Below, piece after piece: positions 1-7,080 of a stretch of 64,000 nt of DNA (positions within the stretch are counted from its first letter, which is position 1; each line of letters begins with the position of its first letter). Source of the stretch: JALORV01 sp963775635. Its GTDB lineage: Bacteria; Pseudomonadota; Gammaproteobacteria; Burkholderiales; Burkholderiaceae_F. The translations under genes and the position numbers were made by a program. Below the pieces are notes generated by a model. That model made no database searches, was not told the origin of the DNA, and saw nothing but the letters and a program-made list of their open reading frames with translations. Location of the stretch: contig CAVZJO010000013.1 of assembly GCA_963775635.1 (NCBI GenBank), positions 201,764 through 265,763 of the forward strand, read 5' to 3'.

Positions 1-633
1 GAAATGGCGGCGCGCGCCGCGCAGGAATTGCAGGACGGCTTTTACGTGAACCTCGGCATCGGATTGCCGACGCTGGTGGCGAACTACATCCCGGCAGGCA
101 TGGACGTCATGCTGCAATCCGAAAACGGACTAATGGGCATCGGCCCTTTTCCGCTGGAGAGCGAGGTCGACGCCGACCTGATCAACGCCGGCAAGCAGCT
201 CGTCACCGCGTTGCCGGGCTCGAGTTTCTTCTCGAGCGCCGATTCGTTCGCGATGATCCGCGGCGGGCACATCAACCTCGCGATCCTCGGTGCGATGCAG
301 GTCGCTGAAAATGGCGACCTCGCCAACTGGATGATCCCCGGCAAGCTGGTCAAAGGCATGGGCGGCGCGATGGACCTGGTCGCCGGTGTTGAGCGCGTGG
401 TCGTGCTGATGGAGCATTGCGCCAAGAATGGCGAACACAAGATCCTGCAACAGTGCACGCTGCCGCTGACCGGGCGAGGTGTGGTCAACCGCGTCATGAG
501 CGAACTCGGCGTATTCGATATCGCCCCCGAGGGACTGCGCGCGGTCGAGCTCGCTCCCGGGGTCACGGCTGACGAAGTGCGTCTGAAGACCGGCTGCCAC
601 GTGCACCTGTCCCACCTCGCCGCGACGGCCTGA
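1..633 (+). CDS. 3-oxoacid CoA-transferase subunit B (5' end outside window)
   Basis: This is the B subunit of a succinyl-CoA:3-ketoacid CoA-transferase (ScoB/AtoA/PcaJ type), which moves CoA from succinyl-CoA to acetoacetate or a related 3-oxoacid in the cytoplasm. The glycine-rich NLGIGLPT segment lies near the start and SENG, which carries the family's catalytic glutamate, is near residue 40. The C-terminal half has the usual LTGRGVVNRV segment. The reading frame is open to base 1, and the family normally has a short RDEMAARA-like start, so the ATG at 4 is probably internal and a few residues are missing upstream. The A subunit should lie just outside the window. It is followed 21 bp later by an unrelated metal exporter. 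Confidence 0.9.
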   Translation, partial: EMAARAAQELQDGFYVNLGIGLPTLVANYIPAGMDVMLQSENGLMGIGPFPLESEVDADLINAGKQLVTALPGSSFFSSADSFAMIRGGHINLAILGAMQVAENGDLANWMIPGKLVKGMGGAMDLVAGVERVVVLMEHCAKNGEHKILQQCTLPLTGRGVVNRVMSELGVFDIAPEGLRAVELAPGVTADEVRLKTGCHVHLSHLAATA

Positions 634-654
634 GGTTCGGCTTCCCGCGCGAGG

Positions 655-1611
655 ATGGGCGCAGGGCACCAGGCTCACTCCCACGCGGGCCACTCGCACG
701 CTGACCGGGGCGCGGCCGCGCACGGCGCGCCGACCCGAACGACGCGTGCGCTCGGTCTCGCTGTCGCTATCACCCTCGGCTATGCGCTGGTCGAGGCGGT
801 CGGCGGCGTATGGGCCGGTTCGCTGGCGCTGCTGGCGGACGCCGGACACATGGTCACTGACTCCGCAGCGCTGCTGTTTGCACTTGCAGCCAACCTGATC
901 GCGCGCCGGCCGCCTTCGGACCGACACTCCTACGGCCTGGCTCGGATCGAAGTGGTCGCAGCGTTCGTCAACGCGCTGGCCATGCTCGCGATCGTCGGCT
1001 GGATCGTGGTGGAGGCGATCGCACGGATAACCGCTCCGGTGCCGGTCAAGGGGCTCGAGGTATTCGTCATCGCCAGCGTCGGTCTGCTCGTAAACGTGGC
1101 GGTGGCCTGGTCGCTGTCACGCGACCGGCACAACGTCAACACCCGTGCGGCGTTCATCCATGTGCTGGGAGATCTGCTCGGCTCGGTCGCCGCGCTCGCG
1201 TCGGGGCTGATCATCTACTTCGGCGGGCCGGCACGGGTCGATCCGCTGCTGTCGATGCTGGTGGCTGGCCTGGTGCTGCGCTCGACCATCGTGGTGCTGC
1301 GCGAAACGACGGTGGTGCTGCTCGACTCTGTTCCGAGAGAGATCGATTACGCCACGGTCGGCAACGCGCTGGCGCGCATTCCCGGCATCGTTTCGGTGCA
1401 CGACCTGCATGTGTGGACGATGGTGCCGGGGCGCTCGGCCTTGTCCGCCCACGTACTGGTCGACGATCTGGAGCGCTGGCCAGTCATCCTGTACCAGGCG
1501 CGCGGCCTGCTGAAACGCGACTTTCACATCGATCACGTCACGCTGCAGCCCGAGCGGCTGCGTGGCGATCGCCAGGGACGCGTCACTGTCCACGAACAGC
1601 AGCGGCACTGA
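655..1611 (+). CDS. Cation diffusion facilitator (CzcD/ZitB-like) metal exporter
   Basis: This 318-residue inner-membrane protein belongs to the CDF family, which exports Zn2+ or similar divalent metals in exchange for protons. The N-terminus is rich in histidine (HSHAGHSHAD), typical of metal-buffering tails. About six membrane segments follow. ADAGHMVTD in helix 2 and HVLGDLLGS in helix 5 hold the His/Asp metal-site residues. The soluble C-terminal domain starts near residue 220 and includes VHDLHVWTM, as in CzcD proteins. Length is normal. ATG at 655 follows a weak purine-rich stretch. The metal cannot be decided from sequence alone. Confidence 0.93.
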   Translation: MGAGHQAHSHAGHSHADRGAAAHGAPTRTTRALGLAVAITLGYALVEAVGGVWAGSLALLADAGHMVTDSAALLFALAANLIARRPPSDRHSYGLARIEVVAAFVNALAMLAIVGWIVVEAIARITAPVPVKGLEVFVIASVGLLVNVAVAWSLSRDRHNVNTRAAFIHVLGDLLGSVAALASGLIIYFGGPARVDPLLSMLVAGLVLRSTIVVLRETTVVLLDSVPREIDYATVGNALARIPGIVSVHDLHVWTMVPGRSALSAHVLVDDLERWPVILYQARGLLKRDFHIDHVTLQPERLRGDRQGRVTVHEQQRH

Positions 1612-1629
1612 GGCAGGTAAGGGCGTCGG

Positions 1630-2359
1630 TCAGAGTCCGGCTTGTCTGACCAGATACAGCGCGCCCATCAGGATGGGCTGATGCAGCACGTAGACGGTCA
1701 GCGCCCAGGTCCCGAGCAGCAGCAAAACACGCGGTGGCCGGTCGTTAAGGTGCTGGAGCGCAGGTGGGAGTCTTCCAGTCACGCTGCTGCCACAGCGCGC
1801 CCAGTCCGGCTCCGATCAGTACGACACCGAGCCATGGGAACAATGGAACGTAGTCCTCGGTCCGGGGCTTGTTGGCGGCGAAGCCGATGATGCTGGCCGG
1901 CGCGTCATTGAATGCGGTGCTGGAATACAGCAGGCCAACAGCCAGGACAGCTGTGCCCAATGTCAGATTCCACGCACCGAAGCGAACGAGTGGACGGACG
2001 AGCAGCAGTGCCGCGGCAACGAAATGCAGGATGCCGAACCAGATGAAGCGTGGCCCGAAGACCCACCAACTACCAGCCGATACCAGCAGGGCAGCCGAGG
2101 CGATCTGAGACCAGCGTCGCCAGAAATCCCGCGAACTTGGTTGGAAAGAGTTCCGCAACACCAGTCCGACGCCGACCAGCAGCAGGAACTGCGTCACGAT
2201 CGCCGTGCGCCATCCGACCCACGGCTGGTCGATCAGCATGCGCAGTTTGACCCAGCCGTAGTAGTTCAGGTCGTAGATGAAGTGGTACACGATCATCTGC
2301 GCCACCGCAAAGCCGCGCAGGACGTCGACGATTGGTAGGCGCGGTGCTTTGGAGGCCAT
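1630..2359 (-). pseudogene. DUF1624 (heparan-alpha-glucosaminide N-acetyltransferase-like) membrane protein, frameshifted
   Basis: This is a multi-spanning membrane protein of the DUF1624/HGSNAT-like acyltransferase group. The N-terminal PIVDVLRGFAVAQMIVYHF, with the Arg and His of the family, and about five hydrophobic helices are intact. As written, the frame ends at 1745 after a short non-homologous tail. The expected C-terminus, LGTWALTVYVLHQPILMGAL, continues in another frame down to a stop at 1630-1632. One extra base near 1771-1777 explains the break. It may be a sequencing error or a recent mutation. The substrate is unknown. Confidence 0.75.
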
Positions 2360-2415
2360 GGTCGGCTGGGCCGGCGTTGCTCGATCCTACCGCGGTAGGT
2401 TGGGCTTTCATGAAT

Positions 2416-3417
2416 CTACGTGTTCTTCCGTTCCTCGCTCCGCTTCGAGTCCATGGGCGACCAGAGTCCGCGCGAATAGATGGGCACCATGGCTTGACGG
2501 AAGTGACCGAGTTCCGGCGTGACAATCGCGTTCGCCTCCCGCAACGTCAGACCGGCTGCTTGCAACTGCTCCCGGCGGCGATGCGCGTAACCATGCCGCG
2601 TGCCGTGTGCGCCGGCGGAAGCCCCAAATGCCAGTCGACAGGCGCGGCTGAGTGAGCTTTCCCACGAGACACCGCCCGCGATGTCGTAATAGCTGGTGTA
2701 GGTGGCACCTCGGTCCCGGACGACGGCCGGGCGGAGCCGGCGATGAGTCTCGAGTTCCTCGGCGAGGTCGCGGGCAACGTGCACGGGTCGAAAGAGTTTT
2801 CCTTTCCCATGGACGGTGTAGACGACGCCATCGCCTTTGGCCGCATGCATGGCACGGGGCCATCGACGATCCGAGGGCGGTCGGTCCTCGGGCCGCGCAA
2901 TGGTCAGCAGCTCAAAGCCACGCAGGCCCGAATCGAAAGCCAACCGTGTGGAAAATGCATAGCGCTTCGACTGATAGCGCGCCATCGCATTGATCTGCTC
3001 GAGGCTGTAAGCGCGTGGGCCAAGCATCTGTTTGCGCACCGCCTTGACTGGCGGGAGCTCTCCAAAGGCAAACTCCAGCGACATTCGGTCCTTCTTCAGT
3101 TGGCTGGCGGATAGGTACTGCGCTCGCACGAGCAGATAAAGGTGGCATGCGCCGGCCGGCACGGCTCCAAGATGTCCGAGTCGGTTGATGCACAAGAATC
3201 GTCCGAACATCACGAGGCTACTGAGTACCGCCTGCGAGGTTCTCACCCCGCGCACCGGGTGCAGCTCCCGGTCTTGCTCAGCCTTCGTTCCCAACCGAGT
3301 GATGCGCCGAAGAATTCCCTTGGCCTTGCGCAGGTTCGCCGCTTCCTCTTCGGCGCTCAGCACGATGAGTTCTCGTCGCGCATAGAGAGTCGTGTCTCCA
3401 TAGCGGATTTGTTCCAC
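2416..3417 (-). CDS. Tyrosine recombinase / integrase-domain protein
   Basis: This 333-residue protein looks like the tyrosine-recombinase group carried by integrative elements of Burkholderiales. The catalytic pattern can be followed in its C-terminal half: Arg in SGLRGFELLTI (about residue 167), a lysine in VHGKGKLFRP, the box-II HGTRHGYA, and LGHFRQAMVPIYSRG with the candidate nucleophilic Tyr. The N-terminal third is probably the DNA-binding arm. It starts 4 bp after the stop of the small gene at 3422-3697, so the two are cotranscribed. No element boundary is visible, and it may be the relic of a larger element or a stand-alone recombinase. Confidence 0.7.
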   Translation of the reverse strand: MEQIRYGDTTLYARRELIVLSAEEEAANLRKAKGILRRITRLGTKAEQDRELHPVRGVRTSQAVLSSLVMFGRFLCINRLGHLGAVPAGACHLYLLVRAQYLSASQLKKDRMSLEFAFGELPPVKAVRKQMLGPRAYSLEQINAMARYQSKRYAFSTRLAFDSGLRGFELLTIARPEDRPPSDRRWPRAMHAAKGDGVVYTVHGKGKLFRPVHVARDLAEELETHRRLRPAVVRDRGATYTSYYDIAGGVSWESSLSRACRLAFGASAGAHGTRHGYAHRRREQLQAAGLTLREANAIVTPELGHFRQAMVPIYSRGLWSPMDSKRSEERKNT

Positions 3418-3421
3418 CTCC

Positions 3422-3697
3422 TCACTCCTTCCGCGCCTCGTAGAGCATCTTTTTTGTGTTAGCGCGTGACGGACGGCGACCCACGCGTGCTTCCATCCAG
3501 TCGGCGATCTCGGCCAGCGAATGGCCCTGCTCGCGCAACCAGAGCATCTGTTTACGGTGCGGACTGAATGGCGAAAAGCGAACCGCGCGTTTGAATGGGA
3601 CGCGTGGGCAGATCACAACCAGCGCCTGGCCAGGCGGCGCGCGGTGCCGGAGGATGTCCAGCGCATTTCTATGTGTCACGACGCTTCGATGTTTCAT
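3422..3697 (-). CDS. Small helix-turn-helix-like protein upstream of the integrase
   Basis: This 91-residue basic protein has no family I can name. Its second half (MLWLREQGHSLAEIADWM, then a basic ARVGRRPSR stretch) reads like a helix-turn-helix of the kind that judges whether to advance an element or recruits a recombinase. An AAGGA ribosome-binding site sits 6 bp upstream of the ATG, which supports this start. The stop is 4 bp before the integrase start, so the two genes almost certainly form one operon. A role as DNA-binding partner or excisionase-like factor is inference only. Confidence 0.5.
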   Translation of the reverse strand: MKHRSVVTHRNALDILRHRAPPGQALVVICPRVPFKRAVRFSPFSPHRKQMLWLREQGHSLAEIADWMEARVGRRPSRANTKKMLYEARKE

Positions 3698-4465
3698 GTG
3701 GTCCTTGTCGAATGGCGAATGCTGAAACTGAAAGCGATCCGAGCGCGTGGTTAGAAGAGGGAGCCGAAGCCCCCGGACGCCGCTTCAACGGCGATTTTTC
3801 GTGCATGCCGAATGCGCTCGAATCAGATGCCCTCGGCAGGGCTGTGTGCTCTAGCGATGCTGTACCCATGGATGTTCGCGCTCGCATAGGAGCGTCCTCG
3901 TTGGATGCGCGCATCAATCCGGCCGCCGTTTAACGGTGGGACCACGATTGAGGCGGTCTCTTGCGGCCTTGTGGCCAAGGCACACTGCGGCACGGCCGAA
4001 GCTCGCGCACCACAGCGTGTATCCACGCTAGCTCAGCGGAGGAGCCAGCTGTAACGACTCCGATCAGCTCGTGGGAGCCTGATCCTTATCCTCAAAGGGC
4101 GGGTAACGGGCCGCACCGCCCGGCTCGCGCCGGGGGGCCCAATCAACTGGGCCAGTAGATTCGTTGCTGAATCTTCCGGAGCCAAGTCTGCTATCGATGG
4201 GCAAAATGCGTCAAGCCCCAGATGCGGAATTCACGGTGACGCTGTTCGACGACGCCGTAAGCGGCGTTCCGCTACATGCAGAGTTGGGCGACGGCGCCAG
4301 CCCGCGCCGGTCGGACAGGATGGGGATCGATAAGGCCCGCAGGCCAGGCGCGAGGGGGCGTGCAAGACGGGTTGGGCAAGACGCTCGCTCGCCGGGCTAG
4401 CAAGTCCGCGCTGAACGCTGCGCGGCGGCTCGAGCCGTGCTCCGGGCAAGTCGAAAGCGTCAGCC
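3698..4465. other. Non-coding stretch between integrase pair and toxin-antitoxin genes
   Basis: No reading frame here resembles a protein family; the open frames are short and arginine- or proline-rich, as GC-rich noise is. A GC-rich hairpin with six-base arms GGCCCA and TGGGCC and a six-base loop lies at 4136-4153, without a T tract. The divergent promoters for the flanking gene pairs must lie at the two ends. Confidence 0.5.
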
Positions 4466-4493
4466 TTGACATATGTACCTTATACGGTACAAT
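4466..4493 (+). promoter_or_regulatory. Sigma-70 promoter with palindromic operator for the toxin-antitoxin operon
   Basis: TTGACA at 4466-4471 and TACAAT at 4488-4493 are separated by 16 bp, a strong sigma-70 promoter. Inside the spacer, GTACC (4475-4479) and GGTAC (4486-4490) form an inverted repeat with a 6-bp centre, where a HigA-type antitoxin would bind and block RNA polymerase. Transcription should begin near 4500, only 1-3 bases before the GTG at 4502, so the transcript may be nearly leaderless. Confidence 0.7.
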
Positions 4494-4501
4494 TCGTCGC
4501 G

Positions 4502-4852
4502 GTGAACGTTACACGACTCGAAGCAGTCTTCTTTCGAACGTCGAACGGGCGCGAACCGGTGCGCGACTGGTTGCTTTCGTTGTCGAAGGAAGACCGCCGA
4601 CAGATCGGTGAAGACATCGCGTACGTGCAGTTCAAATGGCCGATCGGCAAGCCGCGCATCGACCACCTTCGTGGATCCGTATGGGAGATCCGGTCGAGCC
4701 TGAACAATCGCATTGCACGAACGTTGTTCGCAGTCGCGGGCGGGAAAATGGTGCTGCTGCATGGCTTCATCAAGAAGTCACAGCGGACGCCGGAAGCGGA
4801 GATCGAGTTGGCAATGAAGCGATACAAGGAGTGGCACCGTGGCGAAACGTAA
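4502..4852 (+). CDS. HigB/RelE-superfamily toxin (Gp49-like)
   Basis: This 116-residue protein is a type II toxin of the HigB/Gp49-like branch of the RelE superfamily, expected to be an mRNA endonuclease. Family features are the opening EAVFFRTSNGREPVRDWL, the central IDHLRGSVWEIRSSLNN with the strand that carries catalytic Arg residues, and LLHGFIKKSQRTP near the end. The frame is open upstream to a TTG at 4466, but that TTG is the -35 box, so GTG 4502 is the better start. It overlaps the antitoxin gene by 14 bp, with toxin first and antitoxin second, the order usual for HigBA. Confidence 0.82.
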   Translation: MNVTRLEAVFFRTSNGREPVRDWLLSLSKEDRRQIGEDIAYVQFKWPIGKPRIDHLRGSVWEIRSSLNNRIARTLFAVAGGKMVLLHGFIKKSQRTPEAEIELAMKRYKEWHRGET

Positions 4853-5234
4853 TCCTCATACCGGATCGTCGTTCGACGACTTCCTGAAGGACGAAGCCGT
4901 ATACGAGGAAGTACTCGCCAGGGCTCTCAAGCGTGCCTTGGCTGAGCAGTTGGAGGAGGGCATGCAGTCCGCCCGGCTGACCAAGGTGGCCATGGCGCGC
5001 CGGATGTCGACCAGCCGATCCCAGCTCGAGCGGGTACTGGATCCGGACAACGTGTCCGTTCAACTCGACACGTTGATGAAGGCGGCTCGCGCTGTCGGCA
5101 AGACGGTCGAGATTCGGTTCAAGAAGCGAGCGGATGCAAGCGGCATGGCCATGGCAGGGCCCTGCTCGCCTACGCAGAAGACTGGCTCGAGCGCCGCGGC
5201 GTTGAAGTTCCGCAGATCAAGACGATCGCCATGA
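4839..5234 (+). CDS. HigA-like XRE-family antitoxin with atypical C-terminal tail
   Basis: This is the partner antitoxin of the upstream HigB-like toxin. It neutralises the toxin and probably represses the operon through the palindrome at 4475-4490. The helix-turn-helix spans about residues 45-95 (LTKVAMARRMSTSRSQLERV, then SVQLDTLMKAARAVG). Homologous-looking sequence stops around IRFKKRA, near residue 102. The last 30 residues are translated from DNA that, in another frame, encodes the end of a GNAT acetyltransferase. The original stop was therefore probably lost when these sequences were joined. The start is GTG 4839. The antitoxin core looks intact. Confidence 0.8.
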   Translation: MAKRNPHTGSSFDDFLKDEAVYEEVLARALKRALAEQLEEGMQSARLTKVAMARRMSTSRSQLERVLDPDNVSVQLDTLMKAARAVGKTVEIRFKKRADASGMAMAGPCSPTQKTGSSAAALKFRRSRRSP

Positions 5235-5370
5235 CCAAGGACAGTGGATCTTTGGAGAGACCCGCGAGTCTTACTACGCCATGGGCTTGTCGCCACTGGA
5301 AATCTTCCCGGAGCTATGGGCTTCCCATAATCCATGCTGGCAGCTTGTGAAGTTCCTGGGGCGACGCTAG
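5139..5370 (+). pseudogene. GNAT acetyltransferase, C-terminal remnant
   Basis: Reading across two frames gives a typical GNAT ending. It runs from the acetyl-CoA motif RHGHGRALLAYAEDWLERRG (from about 5139) through VPQIKTIAM, then after a one-base shift near 5244 WIFGETRESYYAMGLSPLEI and FPELWASHNPCWQLVKFL, to a TAG at 5368-5370. The N-terminal half is absent and the 5' end is overprinted by the tail of the antitoxin gene. It is a dead fragment left by a deletion or element insertion. The match rests on my recollection of GNAT C-termini. Confidence 0.6.
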
Positions 5371-5495
5371 CGGCCACGTTCGGTCATTCACACGCGCTGG
5401 CCCCGTCCTTTGAACGGTGCCGAAGTCGCAGTTGCTCGCGCCGATCGCGAGACCGAGTCCGACGACGACGACCATCACGCCGGATTGGAAGTCCT

Positions 5496-6308
5496 TCACG
5501 GATCAGAAGACGCAGATGGGGCGTGCTGCAGCAACGCCTGGGCGCGCGCCAAGACCAGTCGATCCACCATTTTCCCGTCCACCGCCACAGCAGGTCCGGC
5601 GGCCTGCGCCGCTGCCGCGATAACCCTGCGAGCCCAATCGAGTTGCTCCTCGGTGGGCTGGAAGGCCTCGTTCACCAGTGCAACCTGGGACGGATGGATG
5701 CACAGCTGACCGCCGAAGCCGAGCCTGCGCGCGCGCTGGACATGAGCGGCAAGCGCCGGCGCGTCATCAAGTGCGGTACACACGCCATCCAGCGGCGGTG
5801 GCAGGTTCGCGAGGCGCGACGCCAACACGAGTTGCGAGCGGAAGAACAGCAACGCGTCGTCGTCACCCTCGATGCCGAGGTCGAGCTGGAAGTCGATGCT
5901 GCCGAAAGCGATCCGGCGTACCTGCGGCGCGCGGCCGATCGAGCGCAGGGCATCGATGCCAGCTGCAGTCTCCACGAGGGCCAGCATCGGTTTGCCGCCG
6001 AACGCACTCCACGGCGAGTTGCCGTCGGCCTTGGGCAGCATCACCGCGGCTACGCGCGGCGATTGCGACACGAGCACGCGGTCGGCATCGAACCATGGCG
6101 AGTCCACACCGTTGACACGCACCACGATGCCCATGCCCGCGTCGGACGTCCCGAGCCACTGTGCCAGCGCCTCGCGCGCAGCGTCCTTGTCGGCGGGGGC
6201 CACCGCGTCCTCCAGGTCGATGATCACTGCGTCGGCGCCGCAGTTCAACGCCTTCGCGTAGCGCTGCGGCCGATCGGCCGGAACGAAGAGGTACGAGCGA
6301 GGATTCAT
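5496..6308 (-). CDS. CitE-like CoA-ester lyase (HpcH/HpaI aldolase family)
   Basis: This 270-residue cytoplasmic enzyme of the HpcH/HpaI family is of the CitE/citramalyl-CoA or malyl-CoA lyase type, cleaving a 3-hydroxy-dicarboxyl-CoA thioester using Mg2+. Visible family segments are RSYLFVPADRP at the start, GADAVIIDLEDAV, the substrate-binding VVRVNG, ALVETAAGI with the metal-binding Glu, AFGSIDFQLDLG with the second acidic ligand, and LCIHPSQVALVNEAF. ATG 6308 is preferred because the family begins right at that RSYLF segment; longer starts run into the upstream gene. The neighbour is a hydratase remnant, a combination known from itaconate or mesaconate CoA pathways. Confidence 0.85.
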   Translation of the reverse strand: MNPRSYLFVPADRPQRYAKALNCGADAVIIDLEDAVAPADKDAAREALAQWLGTSDAGMGIVVRVNGVDSPWFDADRVLVSQSPRVAAVMLPKADGNSPWSAFGGKPMLALVETAAGIDALRSIGRAPQVRRIAFGSIDFQLDLGIEGDDDALLFFRSQLVLASRLANLPPPLDGVCTALDDAPALAAHVQRARRLGFGGQLCIHPSQVALVNEAFQPTEEQLDWARRVIAAAAQAAGPAVAVDGKMVDRLVLARAQALLQHAPSASSDP

Positions 6309-6312
6309 CGGG

Positions 6313-6669
6313 TCATGCGAGCTCAGCATTCGCCTGCATCGCAAGCCGACCTTCTGCGTCGGTGGCCCACAGCGACAGGGTGCCGTCGCTCGCGGCGCGG
6401 CCGTTCACCGTGAAGGGCTGGCCGCAGATCAGCGGACGTACCGCCCTGAACGCGAAGGCCCGCACCGTCGCATCGCGACGATGGCGCCGCAGTCCATCGA
6501 GCAGCAGGGTCGCGATGAGCGGTCCGTGAACGACGAGGCCTGAATAACCTTCGACGCCGGTGGCGTAGGGCAGGTCGTAATGGATGCGGTGGCGGTTGAA
6601 GGTGAGCGCCGAATAGCGCATCAGCAGCACCGGATCCGCGTGGCTGGTATCGGAGACCGCATCACGCAT
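6313..6669 (-). pseudogene. FAS1-like/HTD2 hot-dog hydratase, N-terminally truncated
   Basis: Only the C-terminal hot-dog domain of a two-domain acyl-CoA hydratase (itaconyl-CoA or mesaconyl-C4-CoA hydratase type, normally about 280 residues) remains. The signature stretch DPVLLMRYSALTFNRHRIHY, followed by GLVVHGPLIATLLLD, is clear. Homology begins about residue 8 and sequence upstream switches to an unrelated remnant on the other strand. The ATG at 6669 is probably a chance methionine. The gene was coupled to the CoA-lyase downstream and would have acted before it. Confidence 0.75.
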
Positions 6670-6769
6670 CGATTTGGATGCGATGAATCGACTGTGTGCC
6701 TACTTCAAGATCCCGGTCGGCGAGTTGTTCGAGTTCGTGCCCGGTGGTGAAAAGCGAAGGAAGACCTAA
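6665..6769 (+). pseudogene. XRE-family (HTH_26/YozG-like) regulator, C-terminal remnant
   Basis: On the plus strand the frame reads RIDLDAMNRLCAYFKIPVGE and then LFEFVPGG before a stop at 6767-6769. This is the recognisable end of small Cro/C1-type regulators. The first two-thirds of the protein is missing. The remnant begins exactly where the truncated hydratase on the other strand ends, so two different genes were joined here. Confidence 0.6.
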
Positions 6770-6800
6770 GGTCGTTCTTGCCCCTGACAGAAAAACTCGT

Positions 6801-6844
6801 GGGCACGGACTGGGCACGAGTTGGGCACGGATTGGGCACAGACC
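6801..6844. repeat. Four imperfect 11-bp tandem repeats (GGGCACGGAYT-like)
   Basis: Four consecutive 11-bp units start at 6801, 6812, 6823 and 6834, each opening with GGGCAC and ending in a variable CT/TT/TT/CC. The period is close to one helical turn, so protein monomers bound to each unit would lie on one face of the DNA. They sit between the XRE remnant and tRNA-fMet. An arm-site array for an integrase is one possibility, a simple local duplication another. Confidence 0.7.
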
Positions 6845-6853
6845 TAGAAACGA

Positions 6854-6884
6854 CAAGGGCTTCCTTGCGGAAGCCCTTGATTTT
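6854..6884. terminator. Hairpin terminator beside tRNA-fMet
   Basis: An 11-bp perfect stem (CAAGGGCTTCC / GGAAGCCCTTG, 6854-6864 and 6869-6879) encloses a 4-base loop. It is followed by ATTTT on the plus strand and a short TTT on the minus strand. It lies 8 bp beyond the 3' end of the tRNA gene and is probably its terminator. Confidence 0.65.
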
Positions 6885-6886
6885 GC

Positions 6887-6963
6887 TGGTTGCGGGGGAA
6901 GGATTTGAACCTTCGACCTTCGGGTTATGAGCCCGACGAGCTGCCAGACTGCTCCACCCCGCG
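6887..6963 (-). tRNA. Initiator tRNA-fMet (anticodon CAT)
   Basis: This 77-nt gene has an encoded CCA end. The minus strand begins CGCGGGGTGGAGCAG and carries CTCATAA in the anticodon loop. It has the initiator marks: an unpaired C1-A72 at the top of the acceptor stem and three G-C pairs at the foot of the anticodon stem (GGG...CCC). The TTCAAAT of the T loop is present. A scar of truncated genes lies on the 3' side, a common place for element integration. Confidence 0.97.
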
Positions 6964-7030
6964 GCAACTTGTGTCAACCAGTGAATATACAGGAGCTGCT
7001 GCCGCTGCGCAGCGCGCAGGCCGAGAATGG

Positions 7031-7057
7031 AAAAAGGGACCCGACCGAGCGGGGCCC
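7031..7057 (-). terminator. Rho-independent terminator of the PEP-CTERM protease gene
   Basis: On the minus strand, about 25 bp past the protease stop, GGGCCCCG and CGGGTCCC form a stem with one mismatch and a 6-base loop, followed directly by TTTTT. This is a good intrinsic terminator facing away from the protease gene. Confidence 0.7.
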
Positions 7058-7080
7058 GGGGATCTAACGAGTCCTGCTTC

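Noticed and set aside
4466..4501. TTG start for the toxin 12 codons upstream
   Set aside because: The TTG is part of the -35 box of the promoter; GTG 4502 fits the family start.
5334..6413. Long plus-strand open frame opposite the CoA lyase
   Set aside because: Arg-rich antisense of a clear CitE-like gene.
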